Position numbers and translations under genes: made by a program. Shown here piece by piece: positions 50,634 to 59,373 of a stretch of DNA of 64,000 nucleotides (the first letter of the stretch is position 1; each line of letters starts with the position of its first letter). The DNA lies in contig NZ_JAFLQZ010000015.1 in NCBI RefSeq assembly GCF_017313265.1, positions 62,001 through 126,000 of the forward strand, given 5' to 3'. The stretch comes from Hymenobacter telluris. GTDB taxonomy: Bacteria > Bacteroidota > Bacteroidia > Cytophagales > Hymenobacteraceae. The notes beneath the pieces are model-generated. The model was not told the DNA's origin. It saw nothing but the letters and a program-made list of their open reading frames with translations, and ran no database searches.

Positions 50634-51542
50634 ATGAAATCAACCTTCACTAACACCTTGGCGGCGGCGCTCCTACTGCTAGCTACGGCCACCGCTACTT
50701 TGGCACAGAAACCGCACGAGGCACACCAGAAAACCGGCCACCTCGCCCGCACCGAAGTAAAGGCCTACGTTGAGCAGAACGTGCTGCCCGTGGTGCGGCA
50801 GCAGCGCCAGAAGCTGGAAACCCAACTCGCTAGCACCGACAAAGCCCAGTTGGCTACCTACCGCACGCAGTTGAAAGACGTACGCCAGCGCAGCCAGGCC
50901 CTGCGGCAAAGCTTCCGCACCAGCCAATCCGCTGCCTCTGCTAGCTCTGAACCCGCCAGTCCGCGCGCCAGCCTCACCGAAGAGCAGCGCCAGCAGCTTC
51001 GGCAGTTGCACACTGAAACCCGGGCTATTATGCAGAACGTGACGCAACTAGCCCAGAAGTACGCCACCAACATCAGCCAGCTCACCCAGGAAGTGCAGCC
51101 TCAGAAAGAGAAGTGGGCCTCCGATATCCAAGCCATTGCTGCAAAAAACGCCACGCCCGAGCAGCAACAGAATTCAAGCCGTTTGCCGGGACGAATGCAG
51201 CGCCACCATGGCACCGGTCGTTTTTTTCGGCCCGCTGCGTTTCTCTTGCTAGACCCTGGCACTCCAACTGCTGCTGAGCCAGCCTTGCGCGGTACCAGCC
51301 TCTACCCCAACCCCGTAGTAGCCACCAGCCAACTAGAGTACTCCGTAACCAAGGCTGGCCCCGTTACCGTGGAACTGCTCGATGGCCGCGGCAACATTTT
51401 GCGGACCCTGGCACAGGAACCCAAGCAGGAAAAAGGTACCCACGTGCTGCCCGTTACCCTCGGCGACTTGGCGGCGGGTACCTATTACTACAAAATCACT
51501 ACCCGTACCGGCTCGGAAACCAAGCGGTTCGTGAAAGAATAA
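50634..51542 (+). CDS. secreted protein with T9SS type A sorting domain
   Basis: 302 residues. Signal peptide ending TATLAQ (about residue 24), then a long helical, Gln-rich coiled-coil region (about 35-180) with repeated QLRQLHTETRAIM-like heptads, and a C-terminal sorting domain: SLYPNPVVATSQLEYSV, VELLDGRGNILRTL and GTYYYKITTRTGSETKRFVK. The last part directs export through the type IX system and surface attachment. The body has no known fold. A strong terminator follows. Confidence 0.87.
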   Translation: MKSTFTNTLAAALLLLATATATLAQKPHEAHQKTGHLARTEVKAYVEQNVLPVVRQQRQKLETQLASTDKAQLATYRTQLKDVRQRSQALRQSFRTSQSAASASSEPASPRASLTEEQRQQLRQLHTETRAIMQNVTQLAQKYATNISQLTQEVQPQKEKWASDIQAIAAKNATPEQQQNSSRLPGRMQRHHGTGRFFRPAAFLLLDPGTPTAAEPALRGTSLYPNPVVATSQLEYSVTKAGPVTVELLDGRGNILRTLAQEPKQEKGTHVLPVTLGDLAAGTYYYKITTRTGSETKRFVKE

Positions 51543-51561
51543 CCAGCCGCCTTCCGGCGTT

Positions 51562-51596
51562 AAAAAGCCAGCTCTATTCCGGAGCTGGCTTTTTTC
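51562..51596 (+). terminator. terminator of the T9SS cargo gene
   Basis: AAAAAGCCAGCTC and GAGCTGGCTTTTT form a perfect 13-base stem, 20 bases past the stop. Confidence 0.85.
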
Positions 51597-51624
51597 GTAT
51601 GGGTGGGTCTGCTGGAATCCGCTC

Positions 51625-51632
51625 TATCTTTG
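51625..51632 (+). promoter_or_regulatory. -7 box TATCTTTG six bases before a lipoprotein start
   Basis: TATCTTTG is followed by six bases and the ATG at 51639. Another case where the mRNA would have almost no leader. Confidence 0.5.
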
Positions 51633-51638
51633 TGCTCT

Positions 51639-52181
51639 ATGCTTCGCAACCCGCTTACCTGGCTTCTACTTTTTGTTGTTTCCACCGCTTTGGCCGGCTG
51701 CTGCGGCTCGGTGGAATGTGCCTGCAACGACCGACTGGACGATGCCTTGGTGTTTCGTTTCAACGTGGATGCCGTGAATGATCCAACCCGAAGCTTCCCC
51801 CTGGCGGACCTTGACACAGTATTCCTGCGGCGGGTACCTATTGATACCGCGCAGCGGCCCCGCGCCGACACGGTGGCCCTAACGGGGCGGGCCGGCTACG
51901 TTACCACCTTCACTATCAACAACAACACCCCGTTCATTCAAAGCAGCTCCCGCAAGCTCGACCAGTACGACTATACCATTTACTTAGGCAACCGGCGGCG
52001 GCCCACCCAACGCTTTGAAATTGATACGGTTAGAATAGTGGACGACTTCGTGGGCAGCAAGTGCTGCACCTGCAACCGCAACCTGGACAAGTTTATCCGA
52101 CTCGACGGCCGGGCCTACAACCTAACCGACCCTTCGGGGGAAGATAAGCCGGTGGAAGTGGTGCTCAACCGCAAACCGTAA
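51639..52181 (+). CDS. hypothetical lipoprotein
   Basis: 180 residues from the ATG at 51639, just after a -7 box. The N-terminus MLRNPLTWLLLFVVSTALAG has a lipobox with cysteine at about residue 21. There are several further cysteines (GCCGSVECAC near the start and SKCCTCNRN late), so disulfides or metal binding are possible. No family recognised. The GAF protein gene starts 55 bases downstream on the same strand. Confidence 0.7.
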   Translation: MLRNPLTWLLLFVVSTALAGCCGSVECACNDRLDDALVFRFNVDAVNDPTRSFPLADLDTVFLRRVPIDTAQRPRADTVALTGRAGYVTTFTINNNTPFIQSSSRKLDQYDYTIYLGNRRRPTQRFEIDTVRIVDDFVGSKCCTCNRNLDKFIRLDGRAYNLTDPSGEDKPVEVVLNRKP

Positions 52182-52236
52182 CACGCTCCTACGTCCGCCG
52201 GGCGGGCCAGATACGTATACAGAGCGTACTCCGCTG

Positions 52237-54618
52237 ATGAGTGGCAATGATTTGGCTACCTTCGGTGTTGTTGCCTCTGTTATGCTACCCGAACCCACAC
52301 TTACCCGCACCACTCTCTCGGCGTTTCCCTTCAAGACCACGCTCAGCTTCGAGCCGCTGATTGCCTATTGGCAGGCGCACGAAGACGACTCCAACCCGGG
52401 CCTAGCCATGTTGGCCCGGGCCATTGGCGAGAGGGTAGCCGAGCAGCCTTGGGCCCGCGGCCCCATCACCGACATGTCGTTGCTGGAGTGCAACTGCGAC
52501 TTGGTGGAAACGCTGATGCTGGCTATGTTCCCGCCGGCTTCTTTCAAAACCGATATCAGTGGGGCTATTGCGCCGTTTCAGCGCTTCAGCTTCTACCACA
52601 CCCCTTCTTTTGCTGATGTGCTGCTGACGGCCAATAAAACCATCAAGCAGCCCCTCAACATCGACCTCAAAACGCTGGAAATCTACACGACCCGAATGGC
52701 GTACCAGCTCATTCTGGACAAAGTGTACGGCGTACAGATGCCGCACAGCGGCGCCATTACGTTTACGGTGCCCGACTACAGCATCGGCCTGTACCGGCAC
52801 TACGGCGTTGATTTCAATTCCACTTTTCTGGATGTGCGCGTGGTGGGCGGCCCCCGGCCCGAACTTACTTCCGAGCAGATTGAGTTGCTCACCCGCAACC
52901 CGCACCGCCTCAGCTTGTGGCAGGAATTGCTGCCTCCCGAACAATTCGAACTGGAAGGCTTCAATATCCTGCACCTTGTGGACGTCACCGACCAGGAAAT
53001 TTTGTCGGAGCTGAAGTACGACCTGCTGGAGCGCGACGTGCTGCAAGCCTCCGACCGGCTAGAACAGATTCAGGAGAAGCTGCGGGTGCTGTTTGGCCGG
53101 CCGTTTTTGCAGCTTGGCATTGCGGCCTACGACGAAAAGAAGCAGGCTTTCGTGGATTTCGGCCGTAAAATCAACCACAGCTTCCTCACCAAGCAGCTCC
53201 ACAGCCAGGACGCCGGCTCGGGTTTCCGCCAGATTTACAGTCAGTTGTGGCAGGACCGCCAGCCGCTGGTGCTCGAAAACGTGGAAACCGCCGACATTCC
53301 CGAAGATTTGCGCCAACAAATCCTTAGCTTGGGCATCCGCTCGGCCATCTTGGCCCTGCTGCCCTACGGCGACGACACGGTGGGCTTGCTGGAACTCGGC
53401 TCGCCAAACGTGGGCGACCTGGACGAGTTTGACGTGGAAACGGTGGCGCAGTTTGTGCCGCTGTTTGCGGTGGCCGTAAAGCGCAACGCCGAGGAAATTC
53501 ATACACGCGTGCAGGCCATCATCAAAGAGAAATTCACGGCCATCCACCCCACTATGGAGTGGCGCTTCACCAACGCTGCCCAAAACCTGTTGCAAAAGGT
53601 GGAGGACGGCAACCGCAATGCCGAAATGGAGGACATCGTGTTCCACGACGTATTCCCGCTGCACGGTTCCTCCGACATTCGGGGCAGCAGCACGGCCCGC
53701 AACGAAGCCATTCAGGGCGACTTGATTGAGCATTTATCGTTGGCCAACCGGGTGCTGAAGAAGGCCGCTGAGTTTCAGGCCTTGCCTATTCTTGACGAGC
53801 TGAAATTCTACGTCAACAAGAACCTGCGCCGCTTGCGCCAGGGCATTGTGTCGGGTGATGAGGTGAGCATTTTCGAGTCGCTACGCACAGAAGTGGAACC
53901 GTTGTTCGAGTACCTGGGACAGAACACGCCAGCTCTACGGCCCATCATCAGCCAATACTGGTCGAACATCGACCCCGAATTAGGCATTGTGTACAAACGC
54001 CGTAAGGCCTTCGAGGAAAGCACTACCCTGCTCAACGACGCGGTGAGCGACTACCTCGATGAAGAAGAAGACAAGGCCCAGCTGATGTTTCCGCACTACT
54101 TCCAGCGGTTTAAAACCGATGGCGTGGAGTACAACATCTACGTGGGCGCGTCGCTGGTGGAGAACAAGCCGTTCGATATGGTGTTCCTGAAAAACCTGCG
54201 CCTGTGGCAGCTGCTGGTGATGATAGAAATTACGCGCCGCACCGCCGCCCTCAAGCCGCAGCTGCCCGTACCGCTCGACACCACGCAGCTCATCCTGATT
54301 CATAGCCAGAGTTTGAGCATCCGGTTCCGGCAGGATGAGCGCCAGTTCGACGTGGACGGCGCTTACAACATCCGCTACGAAATCATCAAGAAGCGCATTG
54401 ATAAAGCCACCGTGCAAGGCACCGGTGAGCGGCTCACCCAGCCCGGCCACATTGCCCTCGTGTACGCCCAGCAGCGCGAAGCCGACGAGTACCTGGAGTA
54501 CCTCGATTACCTCCAGGACCGGGGCCTGCTGGAACCAGAAATTGAGGAGCTGGAATTAGAGGAATTGCAAGGCGTAAAAGGCCTGTTAGCCCTCCGGGTG
54601 AAGGTGAAGGTGAATTAA
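52237..54618 (+). CDS. large GAF domain-containing protein
   Basis: 793 residues, or 778 if the ATG at 52282 is used. It is soluble with no membrane segment. The stretch from about residue 270 to 410, with RFGRKINHSFLTK-like start and AILALLPYGDDTVGLLELGS, looks like a GAF domain that could bind a small ligand. The C-terminal part is long, helical and acidic (SDYLDEEEDKAQLMFP; EIEELELEELQGVKG). There is no kinase or cyclase output domain. I do not know a function. Confidence 0.7.
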   Translation: MSGNDLATFGVVASVMLPEPTLTRTTLSAFPFKTTLSFEPLIAYWQAHEDDSNPGLAMLARAIGERVAEQPWARGPITDMSLLECNCDLVETLMLAMFPPASFKTDISGAIAPFQRFSFYHTPSFADVLLTANKTIKQPLNIDLKTLEIYTTRMAYQLILDKVYGVQMPHSGAITFTVPDYSIGLYRHYGVDFNSTFLDVRVVGGPRPELTSEQIELLTRNPHRLSLWQELLPPEQFELEGFNILHLVDVTDQEILSELKYDLLERDVLQASDRLEQIQEKLRVLFGRPFLQLGIAAYDEKKQAFVDFGRKINHSFLTKQLHSQDAGSGFRQIYSQLWQDRQPLVLENVETADIPEDLRQQILSLGIRSAILALLPYGDDTVGLLELGSPNVGDLDEFDVETVAQFVPLFAVAVKRNAEEIHTRVQAIIKEKFTAIHPTMEWRFTNAAQNLLQKVEDGNRNAEMEDIVFHDVFPLHGSSDIRGSSTARNEAIQGDLIEHLSLANRVLKKAAEFQALPILDELKFYVNKNLRRLRQGIVSGDEVSIFESLRTEVEPLFEYLGQNTPALRPIISQYWSNIDPELGIVYKRRKAFEESTTLLNDAVSDYLDEEEDKAQLMFPHYFQRFKTDGVEYNIYVGASLVENKPFDMVFLKNLRLWQLLVMIEITRRTAALKPQLPVPLDTTQLILIHSQSLSIRFRQDERQFDVDGAYNIRYEIIKKRIDKATVQGTGERLTQPGHIALVYAQQREADEYLEYLDYLQDRGLLEPEIEELELEELQGVKGLLALRVKVKVN

Positions 54619-54710
54619 AAATTATGAATTAAAAATTATGAATTAGCCGTTCAATAAGCCAGTTAGGGCCATTAAACGGCTAATTCATAATTTTTAATTT
54701 TTAATTCTCA
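54612..54710. repeat. AT-rich inverted repeat, ATTAAAAATTATGAATT class
   Basis: ATTAAAAATTATGAATTAGC on the left and the complementary GCTAATTCATAATTTTTAAT on the right form a long stem across a spacer of about 25 bases. The right part reaches into the last codons of the PAP2 gene. The GAF and PAP2 genes converge here, so it may terminate both. Confidence 0.75.
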
Positions 54711-55404
54711 ATCGACTCTCCCGCCACCACAACCGCAGCGCGGTGCGCAGCAGAATCAGCCACAGCAAACCAGCGGCAAAGCCCGCTACTACGTCGGTGG
54801 GGTAATGCACGTGCAGGTACACGCGCGTGAACCCAATAAGCACTGCCCAGGCTACCAGCAGTATCGCCCAGGCCGGATGCCGGCCGTGCCGCCACAGCAA
54901 CCAGGCCAGGCAACCGTAGAGCGCCACTCCTATCATGGCGTGGCCGCTGGGGAAGCTCAGCCCCGCTTGGTACAGCAGCGCCGACGAAGGCCGCACCCGG
55001 TGGTAATGCGTTTTAAGCAACTGGTTGAACAGCGCCGCGCCAGCTACGGCCAGAAACACTTCCAGCGCCTCCCGCTTCCGGCCCAGCCAGCGTAATATGC
55101 CCGGCCCCAGAATAGCTGCTCCCACCAGAAAAGGCGCCGACCCGAAAAACGTAATACCACTAGCTACCAAGTCCAGCCACAGCCGCCCCGCCCGTAAGTC
55201 CTCCATTTGCCGGAAGCCCCAATCGTCGAACTGCGCGGAGTGAGCCACAAATACCACCCGTGTGAGGTAGAAAAATAGCAGCAACGACGCTATAAACGTG
55301 CCGCCTACTACCAGCACTTCCAACGTCAGGAAGCTAAGCAACGTCAGCAAACGGTCGGTAACGGATTTTCTTGACATGGGCGACGCAGGTTTTTCGCTGA
55401 TCAT
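54694..55404 (-). CDS. PAP2 family phosphatase (copy 1)
   Basis: 236 residues with six helices. The three PAP2 motifs are KTHYHRVRPSSA (KxxxxxxRP-like), SFPSGHAMIG (SGH) and GFTRVYLHVHYPTDVVAG (SRxxxxxHxxxD-like). Enzymes of the group dephosphorylate lipid phosphates such as phosphatidic acid or undecaprenyl diphosphate at the membrane. It is a paralogue of the gene at 55844-56557 with a tRNA gene between them. The start is either residue 1 or Met10. Confidence 0.9.
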   Translation of the reverse strand: MISEKPASPMSRKSVTDRLLTLLSFLTLEVLVVGGTFIASLLLFFYLTRVVFVAHSAQFDDWGFRQMEDLRAGRLWLDLVASGITFFGSAPFLVGAAILGPGILRWLGRKREALEVFLAVAGAALFNQLLKTHYHRVRPSSALLYQAGLSFPSGHAMIGVALYGCLAWLLWRHGRHPAWAILLVAWAVLIGFTRVYLHVHYPTDVVAGFAAGLLWLILLRTALRLWWRESRLRIKN

Positions 55405-55429
55405 GCAAAGGGAGCCGGTTCTACTTTAG

Positions 55430-55485
55430 AACGGTTTTGGATGTAGGGGCGGGGCTGGCCCCCGCCCGTCGTCGAACGGACTCGG
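55430..55485 (+). repeat. GTAGGGGCGGGG-family REP unit (single, shared with 60242-60300)
   Basis: GTAGGGGCGGGGCTGGCCCC (from 55443) is GTAG plus a hairpin. The unit and its flanks match the complement of 60242-60300 over about 57 bases with few differences. A second, partial GTAGGGGC lies at 55501. Confidence 0.75.
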
Positions 55486-55591
55486 TGAAACGACACCGAC
55501 GTAGGGGCTCATGCAATCTGTACACCGACCCTGAAACCGCTCCAGGTAAGAAGCAGCAGCGCTGGCCTTCTTGCCGAAAGCAAGAATAAAC

Positions 55592-55622
55592 AAAAAAGCC
55601 GGTCCAGAAATGGACCGGCTTT
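55592..55622 (-). terminator. terminator of the tRNA-Leu gene
   Basis: On the minus strand, AAAGCCGGTCCA and TGGACCGGCTTTTTT form a stem right after the tRNA, with a T-run. Confidence 0.85.
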
Positions 55623-55625
55623 CAG

Positions 55626-55707
55626 TGCGCTCGGAGAGACTCGAACTCTCACACCTTGCGGAACTGCCGCCTGAAGACAGCGCGTCTACCAATTTCGCCA
55701 CAAGCGC
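55626..55707 (-). tRNA. tRNA-Leu (anticodon CAG)
   Basis: On the minus strand the acceptor GCGCTTG pairs with CGAGCGC (one G-U), followed by discriminator A. The anticodon stem is CTGTC/GGCAG, with loop TTCAGGC, so the anticodon is CAG, reading CUG. A long variable arm (around TTCCGCAAGGTG) is expected of a leucine tRNA. The T arm GAGAGTTCGAGTCTCTC is normal. CCA is not encoded. It stands alone with its own terminator. Confidence 0.93.
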
Positions 55708-55843
55708 AGACTAGGTAACCAAACCACAAATTCCCTTTCGGAGTGCCATTTGGTTCTGCAAAGATAAGCGCATTTTTCAGCCATAGGCAAGTAGTAGCGC
55801 AAAAAATCCAGTAAATTTTCTTCAGCAAATCTTTATTTACAAG

Positions 55844-56557
55844 CTATTCAGGCTGTTTTTCAGCTGATTGCGCCTCGTTTTCGAACGGTTTTCTCCAGCG
55901 TTTTTCCAGTTGCTTGAGTACCGGAATAGCCACTATCAGCCAAACCAGCCCGGCCGTGAAGCCGGCCAGCACATCGGTGGCGTAGTGCACGCGCAAGTAC
56001 ACGCGCGTAATGCCGATGAGCACAATGAGCAGCACCAGCCCGGCAATCAGCAGCCAGCGCCACAGCGGCCGGCGCACGTAGGTGTAGCACAGGTAAATGA
56101 GCAGGCCGTAGAACGAGCTGGAAATCATGGCGTGGCCGCTGGGAAAGCTCAGGCCCGAAGCCGAAACCAGCGGCAGCAACGGCCGCGGGCGGTGGTAGAA
56201 CTGCTTGAGCGCCAGATTGAGCGTGATACTACCCAAGGCCACTACCGGTACCAGCAAGGAGTTCCAGCGGTGCTGCCGTATCAGCAGAAACCAATTGATT
56301 AACAGGCAGCCAGCTACGGTAATGAAGTTACGCGAGGCAAGGAAGGTAATGGCTTCCACCCAGTGCTGACGTGGCCCCAGCAAGTTGCGCGCCCAGCGGA
56401 ACGCCGCCGCATCAAACGTGGCGGCATCCTGGTCGAACACCTCCCGCCCCAATGCCAGAAACCCAACCACGCCCGCCACGCCCAGCAGCAGCGTAACCGC
56501 GAATTCGGTGAAGAACAGCGTAAATGTGGCCAGTAGCCGCCGCAGATGCGTGGTCAT
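55844..56557 (-). CDS. PAP2 family phosphatase (copy 2)
   Basis: 237 residues from the ATG at 56557 (MTTHLRRLLATFTLFFTEFA); a start 23 codons upstream would add a stretch that is not family-like. Motifs KQFYHRPRPLLP, SFPSGHAMIS and GITRVYLRVHYATDVLAG are the PAP2 set. It resembles copy 1 closely in motif spacing, and both are on the same strand with tRNA-Leu between them, so they look like a tandem duplication. Confidence 0.9.
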   Translation of the reverse strand: MTTHLRRLLATFTLFFTEFAVTLLLGVAGVVGFLALGREVFDQDAATFDAAAFRWARNLLGPRQHWVEAITFLASRNFITVAGCLLINWFLLIRQHRWNSLLVPVVALGSITLNLALKQFYHRPRPLLPLVSASGLSFPSGHAMISSSFYGLLIYLCYTYVRRPLWRWLLIAGLVLLIVLIGITRVYLRVHYATDVLAGFTAGLVWLIVAIPVLKQLEKRWRKPFENEAQSAEKQPE

Positions 56558-56667
56558 AAGCAGTGGAAACAACGTAAAGATAAACCGAGCCGGTTGGGTA
56601 GATGGAGTAAATAACGGCTCCGGCAAGGTAGCTGTTGCTTGCCTTGCCGCCGACCTGCCACCCAGTT

Positions 56668-57315
56668 ATGCGTCTTTCCCTTCCTGATTCCGGCTTCGAC
56701 CGGGTAGCTGCTTTCTATGACCCACTGAGCCGGCTGGTGTACGGCCGGGCGTTGGTGTGCGCCCAGCACCACGCCCTGGAAGCCGGCTTGCCGCCCGGCG
56801 CACCCCACCTGCTGGTTATTGGTGGGGGCACGGGCCAGGTGCTGCTGGAAGTGCTGCGCCAGCGGCCCAAGGCGTCGGTGCTGTATCTGGAAGCCTCCCC
56901 GCAGATGCTCGGTAAAGCTAGGGCCTTGCTTGCAGGCCGGTTGCCGGCGGCTGTGCTGCAAGTGGAATTTCGGTTGGGCACCGAGGCCAGCTTAACCAGC
57001 CACGACGCTTTCGACGCCCTCATCACCTTCTTTTTCCTGGATTTGTTTGAGCCCCGACGCCTGCAACAGATTATGGCCCGACTGCACGCAAGCCGCAAAC
57101 CCGGTGCGCCGTGGCTGCTGGCCGATTTCGCGCCGGCCCAAACGTGGTGGCAACGGTGGCTGCTGGCGGCCATGTACAGCTTTTTCCGGCTGACGACGGG
57201 CATTAGCGGCCGAACACTTCCACCATTTCGGGAGGAACTGGCCCGGCTGGGGTTACGAGCAGGCCCGGCCCGGTATTTTTTCGGTGGGATGATAGAGGCA
57301 TCGGTGTGGCGGTAG
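56668..57315 (+). CDS. class I SAM-dependent methyltransferase
   Basis: 215 residues from the ATG at 56668. HLLVIGGGTGQVLLEVL (about residue 48) is motif I for SAM binding, VLYLEASPQMLGKARAL motif II, and FDALITFFFLDLFEPRRLQQ a Rossmann-methylase continuation. FDRVAAFYDPLSRLVYGRAL at the start resembles ubiquinone/menaquinone methyltransferase relatives. The substrate is not readable. It starts about 110 bases from the divergent PAP2 gene. Confidence 0.85.
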   Translation: MRLSLPDSGFDRVAAFYDPLSRLVYGRALVCAQHHALEAGLPPGAPHLLVIGGGTGQVLLEVLRQRPKASVLYLEASPQMLGKARALLAGRLPAAVLQVEFRLGTEASLTSHDAFDALITFFFLDLFEPRRLQQIMARLHASRKPGAPWLLADFAPAQTWWQRWLLAAMYSFFRLTTGISGRTLPPFREELARLGLRAGPARYFFGGMIEASVWR

Positions 57316-57458
57316 GGCCGTAGCGCGGAACAGAAGTCCCAGGGTTTTTGCGCGATACCACAGCGCCTTCTGAAGCGTAGCTGCACTTCCAACCCTTGAA
57401 ATCGGCAACGTAGGCTACCTTTAGCGCGTCCTTGGTTTTCACACCTCCCTGCTCCCGA

Positions 57459-59291
57459 ATGATTCGTACTACTGCTACCCTATTGCTGCTGGCGTTGCCG
57501 CTGGCTTTCACGCGCCCCGCAGCGGCTCAGGAAACACCCATTGCCTACACGGTGGCTTTTCCCAATGCCGTTCACCACGAAGCCCGCATTCAAGTGACGT
57601 TTGCGCAGCTGCCGGCCGGGCCGTTGCAGGTGCGCATGTCCCGTTCGTCGCCGGGCCGCTACGCGCTGCACGAGTTTGCCAAGAACGTGTACGACGTGCA
57701 GGCTACCGACTCGAAAGGCAACGCCCTGAGCGTTAACAAGCCCGACCCCTACGGCTGGGACGTAACCGGGCACGATGGCACGGTAGTTTTCACCTACACT
57801 TTGTTTGGCGACCGGACCGATGGCACCTACGCCGGCATTGATAAGCGCCACGCTCACCTCAACATGCCCGCTACGCTGGCTTTTGCGCGGGGCCTGGAGC
57901 AGCGCCCAGCCGAAGTAAAGTTCGAGTTGCCGGCCGGTTGGCAGGTGGCCTCACAACTGCGGCCCGATGCCACCAAAGGCACCTGGTATGCACCCAACAT
58001 GCAGTACCTCATGGACTCCCCTACTTCGCTGGGGCCGCAGCAAACCCGTAGCTGGCAGGAACAGGACCGCACCATTGAAATGCAAGTGCTGCACGATGGC
58101 ACCGAGGCTGAGCTGGATAGCTACGTCGGCCTGACCAAGAAAGTGGTGAAGGAAGCCGCCGCCGTATTCGGGGAGCTGCCGGAGTATGACTTCGGGCGTT
58201 ACACATTCATTGCCAACTACCTGCCCCAAACCAGCGGCGACGGAATGGAGCACCGCAACTCCACTTCCCTTACCAGCAGCCGCCCGCTGCGCGGCCCCGC
58301 CGCCCTCGACAACCTGGGCACCGTGTCGCACGAGTTTTTCCACAGCTGGAACGTGGAGCGCATCCGCCCGCAGGACCTGGAGCCGTTTGATTTCGAGCGG
58401 GCCAACATGAGCAGCAACCTCTGGTTTGCCGAAGGCTTCACGCAGTACTACGGCGAGCTGCTGCTGCGCCGCGCCGGCGTGTACACCGATGCCGAGTACT
58501 GCACCGAAGCCCTAAGCGGCATCGTGGACGCCATGCTCACCATGCCGGGGCCTAAGCGCTATTCGCCGGTGTATATGAGCCAGCAGGCGCCCTTCGTGGA
58601 TGCCGCTGCCGCCATCGACCCCAACAACCGCTCGAACACCTACCTGAGCTACTATTACATTGGCGCGGGCAACGCTTTAGCGCTGGATTTGCAACTGCGC
58701 CAGAACTACAAAACCGACCTCGATACCTACATGCGGGCCGTGTGGCAGCAGCACGGCAAAACCCAGCGCAACTACGCGCCCGCGCAGCCCTATACCCTCC
58801 GGGACCTGCAACGTGTGCTGGGCGAAGTAGCCAAGGACACCGCCTTTGCCGGGCAATTCTTCCGCCAGCACATTATGGGCCACGAGCTGCACAAGTACGA
58901 TGCCCTGCTGGCGCCTGCCGGCCTGCTGGTGCGGCCCGCCCGCCCTGGCCAATCCACTCTGGCCGCCCGCCTGCAATACAACCCCGACAGCACCGCCACG
59001 CTCGGCACCACCCTGCTGGGCAGTCCGCTCTACGTGGCCGGCCTCGACCGGGAAGATGTGCTGCTGAAAGTGGAAGGCCAAAAGCCCATCAGCGCCAAGG
59101 AAATGCAGAAGCGCCTTGCCGCCCATAAGCCCGGCGACGTAGTGCCCATCGAGTACCGCACCCGCAACGGAGTACGCACCGCTCAGGTCACGCTTCAGCA
59201 AGACAACACGCTGGAAGTGGTGCCCATGCCCAACGCCACCCGCAAGCAGCTGGCCTTCCGCAAGGCTTGGCTGGCCGGCAAGGCCAAGTAA
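57459..59291 (+). CDS. M61 family metallopeptidase (glycyl aminopeptidase-like)
   Basis: 610 residues from the ATG at 57459, with signal peptide MIRTTATLLLLALPLAF...AAAQ. The zinc motif HEFFHSWNVERIRP (HExxH) is at about residue 289, with the third ligand region WFAEGFTQYY after it. A PDZ-like domain lies at about 500-590 (LLGSPLYVAGLDREDVLLKV). It is a periplasmic or exported aminopeptidase. A -7-like box TACCTTTA is at 57416. A palindromic terminator follows the gene. Confidence 0.9.
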   Translation: MIRTTATLLLLALPLAFTRPAAAQETPIAYTVAFPNAVHHEARIQVTFAQLPAGPLQVRMSRSSPGRYALHEFAKNVYDVQATDSKGNALSVNKPDPYGWDVTGHDGTVVFTYTLFGDRTDGTYAGIDKRHAHLNMPATLAFARGLEQRPAEVKFELPAGWQVASQLRPDATKGTWYAPNMQYLMDSPTSLGPQQTRSWQEQDRTIEMQVLHDGTEAELDSYVGLTKKVVKEAAAVFGELPEYDFGRYTFIANYLPQTSGDGMEHRNSTSLTSSRPLRGPAALDNLGTVSHEFFHSWNVERIRPQDLEPFDFERANMSSNLWFAEGFTQYYGELLLRRAGVYTDAEYCTEALSGIVDAMLTMPGPKRYSPVYMSQQAPFVDAAAAIDPNNRSNTYLSYYYIGAGNALALDLQLRQNYKTDLDTYMRAVWQQHGKTQRNYAPAQPYTLRDLQRVLGEVAKDTAFAGQFFRQHIMGHELHKYDALLAPAGLLVRPARPGQSTLAARLQYNPDSTATLGTTLLGSPLYVAGLDREDVLLKVEGQKPISAKEMQKRLAAHKPGDVVPIEYRTRNGVRTAQVTLQQDNTLEVVPMPNATRKQLAFRKAWLAGKAK

Positions 59292-59307
59292 ACCACACCT
59301 GTTAGCA

Positions 59308-59359
59308 ATTCCACAAAAAAGCCTCTCCGTACGTACGGAGAGGCTTTTTTGTGGAATTC
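59308..59359. terminator. 52-bp perfect palindrome, bidirectional terminator
   Basis: AATTCCACAAAAAAGCCTCT and its exact reverse complement meet at GTAC|GTAC with no loop. Long A- and T-runs flank the GC core. It lies between converging M61 and Bax-inhibitor-1 genes and fits a two-way terminator. Confidence 0.85.
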
Positions 59360-59373
59360 ATAGCTGATTTATT

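Larger units (their letters stand above)
55405..55843. other. 439-base interval between two PAP2 genes
   Basis: It holds a GTAG-headed repeat unit (55430-55485), a terminator and tRNA-Leu (55626-55707). A reading frame that overlaps the tRNA is not a gene. Confidence 0.7.

Noticed and set aside
55426..55701. 91-codon frame overlapping tRNA-Leu
   Set aside because: The tRNA folds well and has its own terminator, so the frame is accidental.
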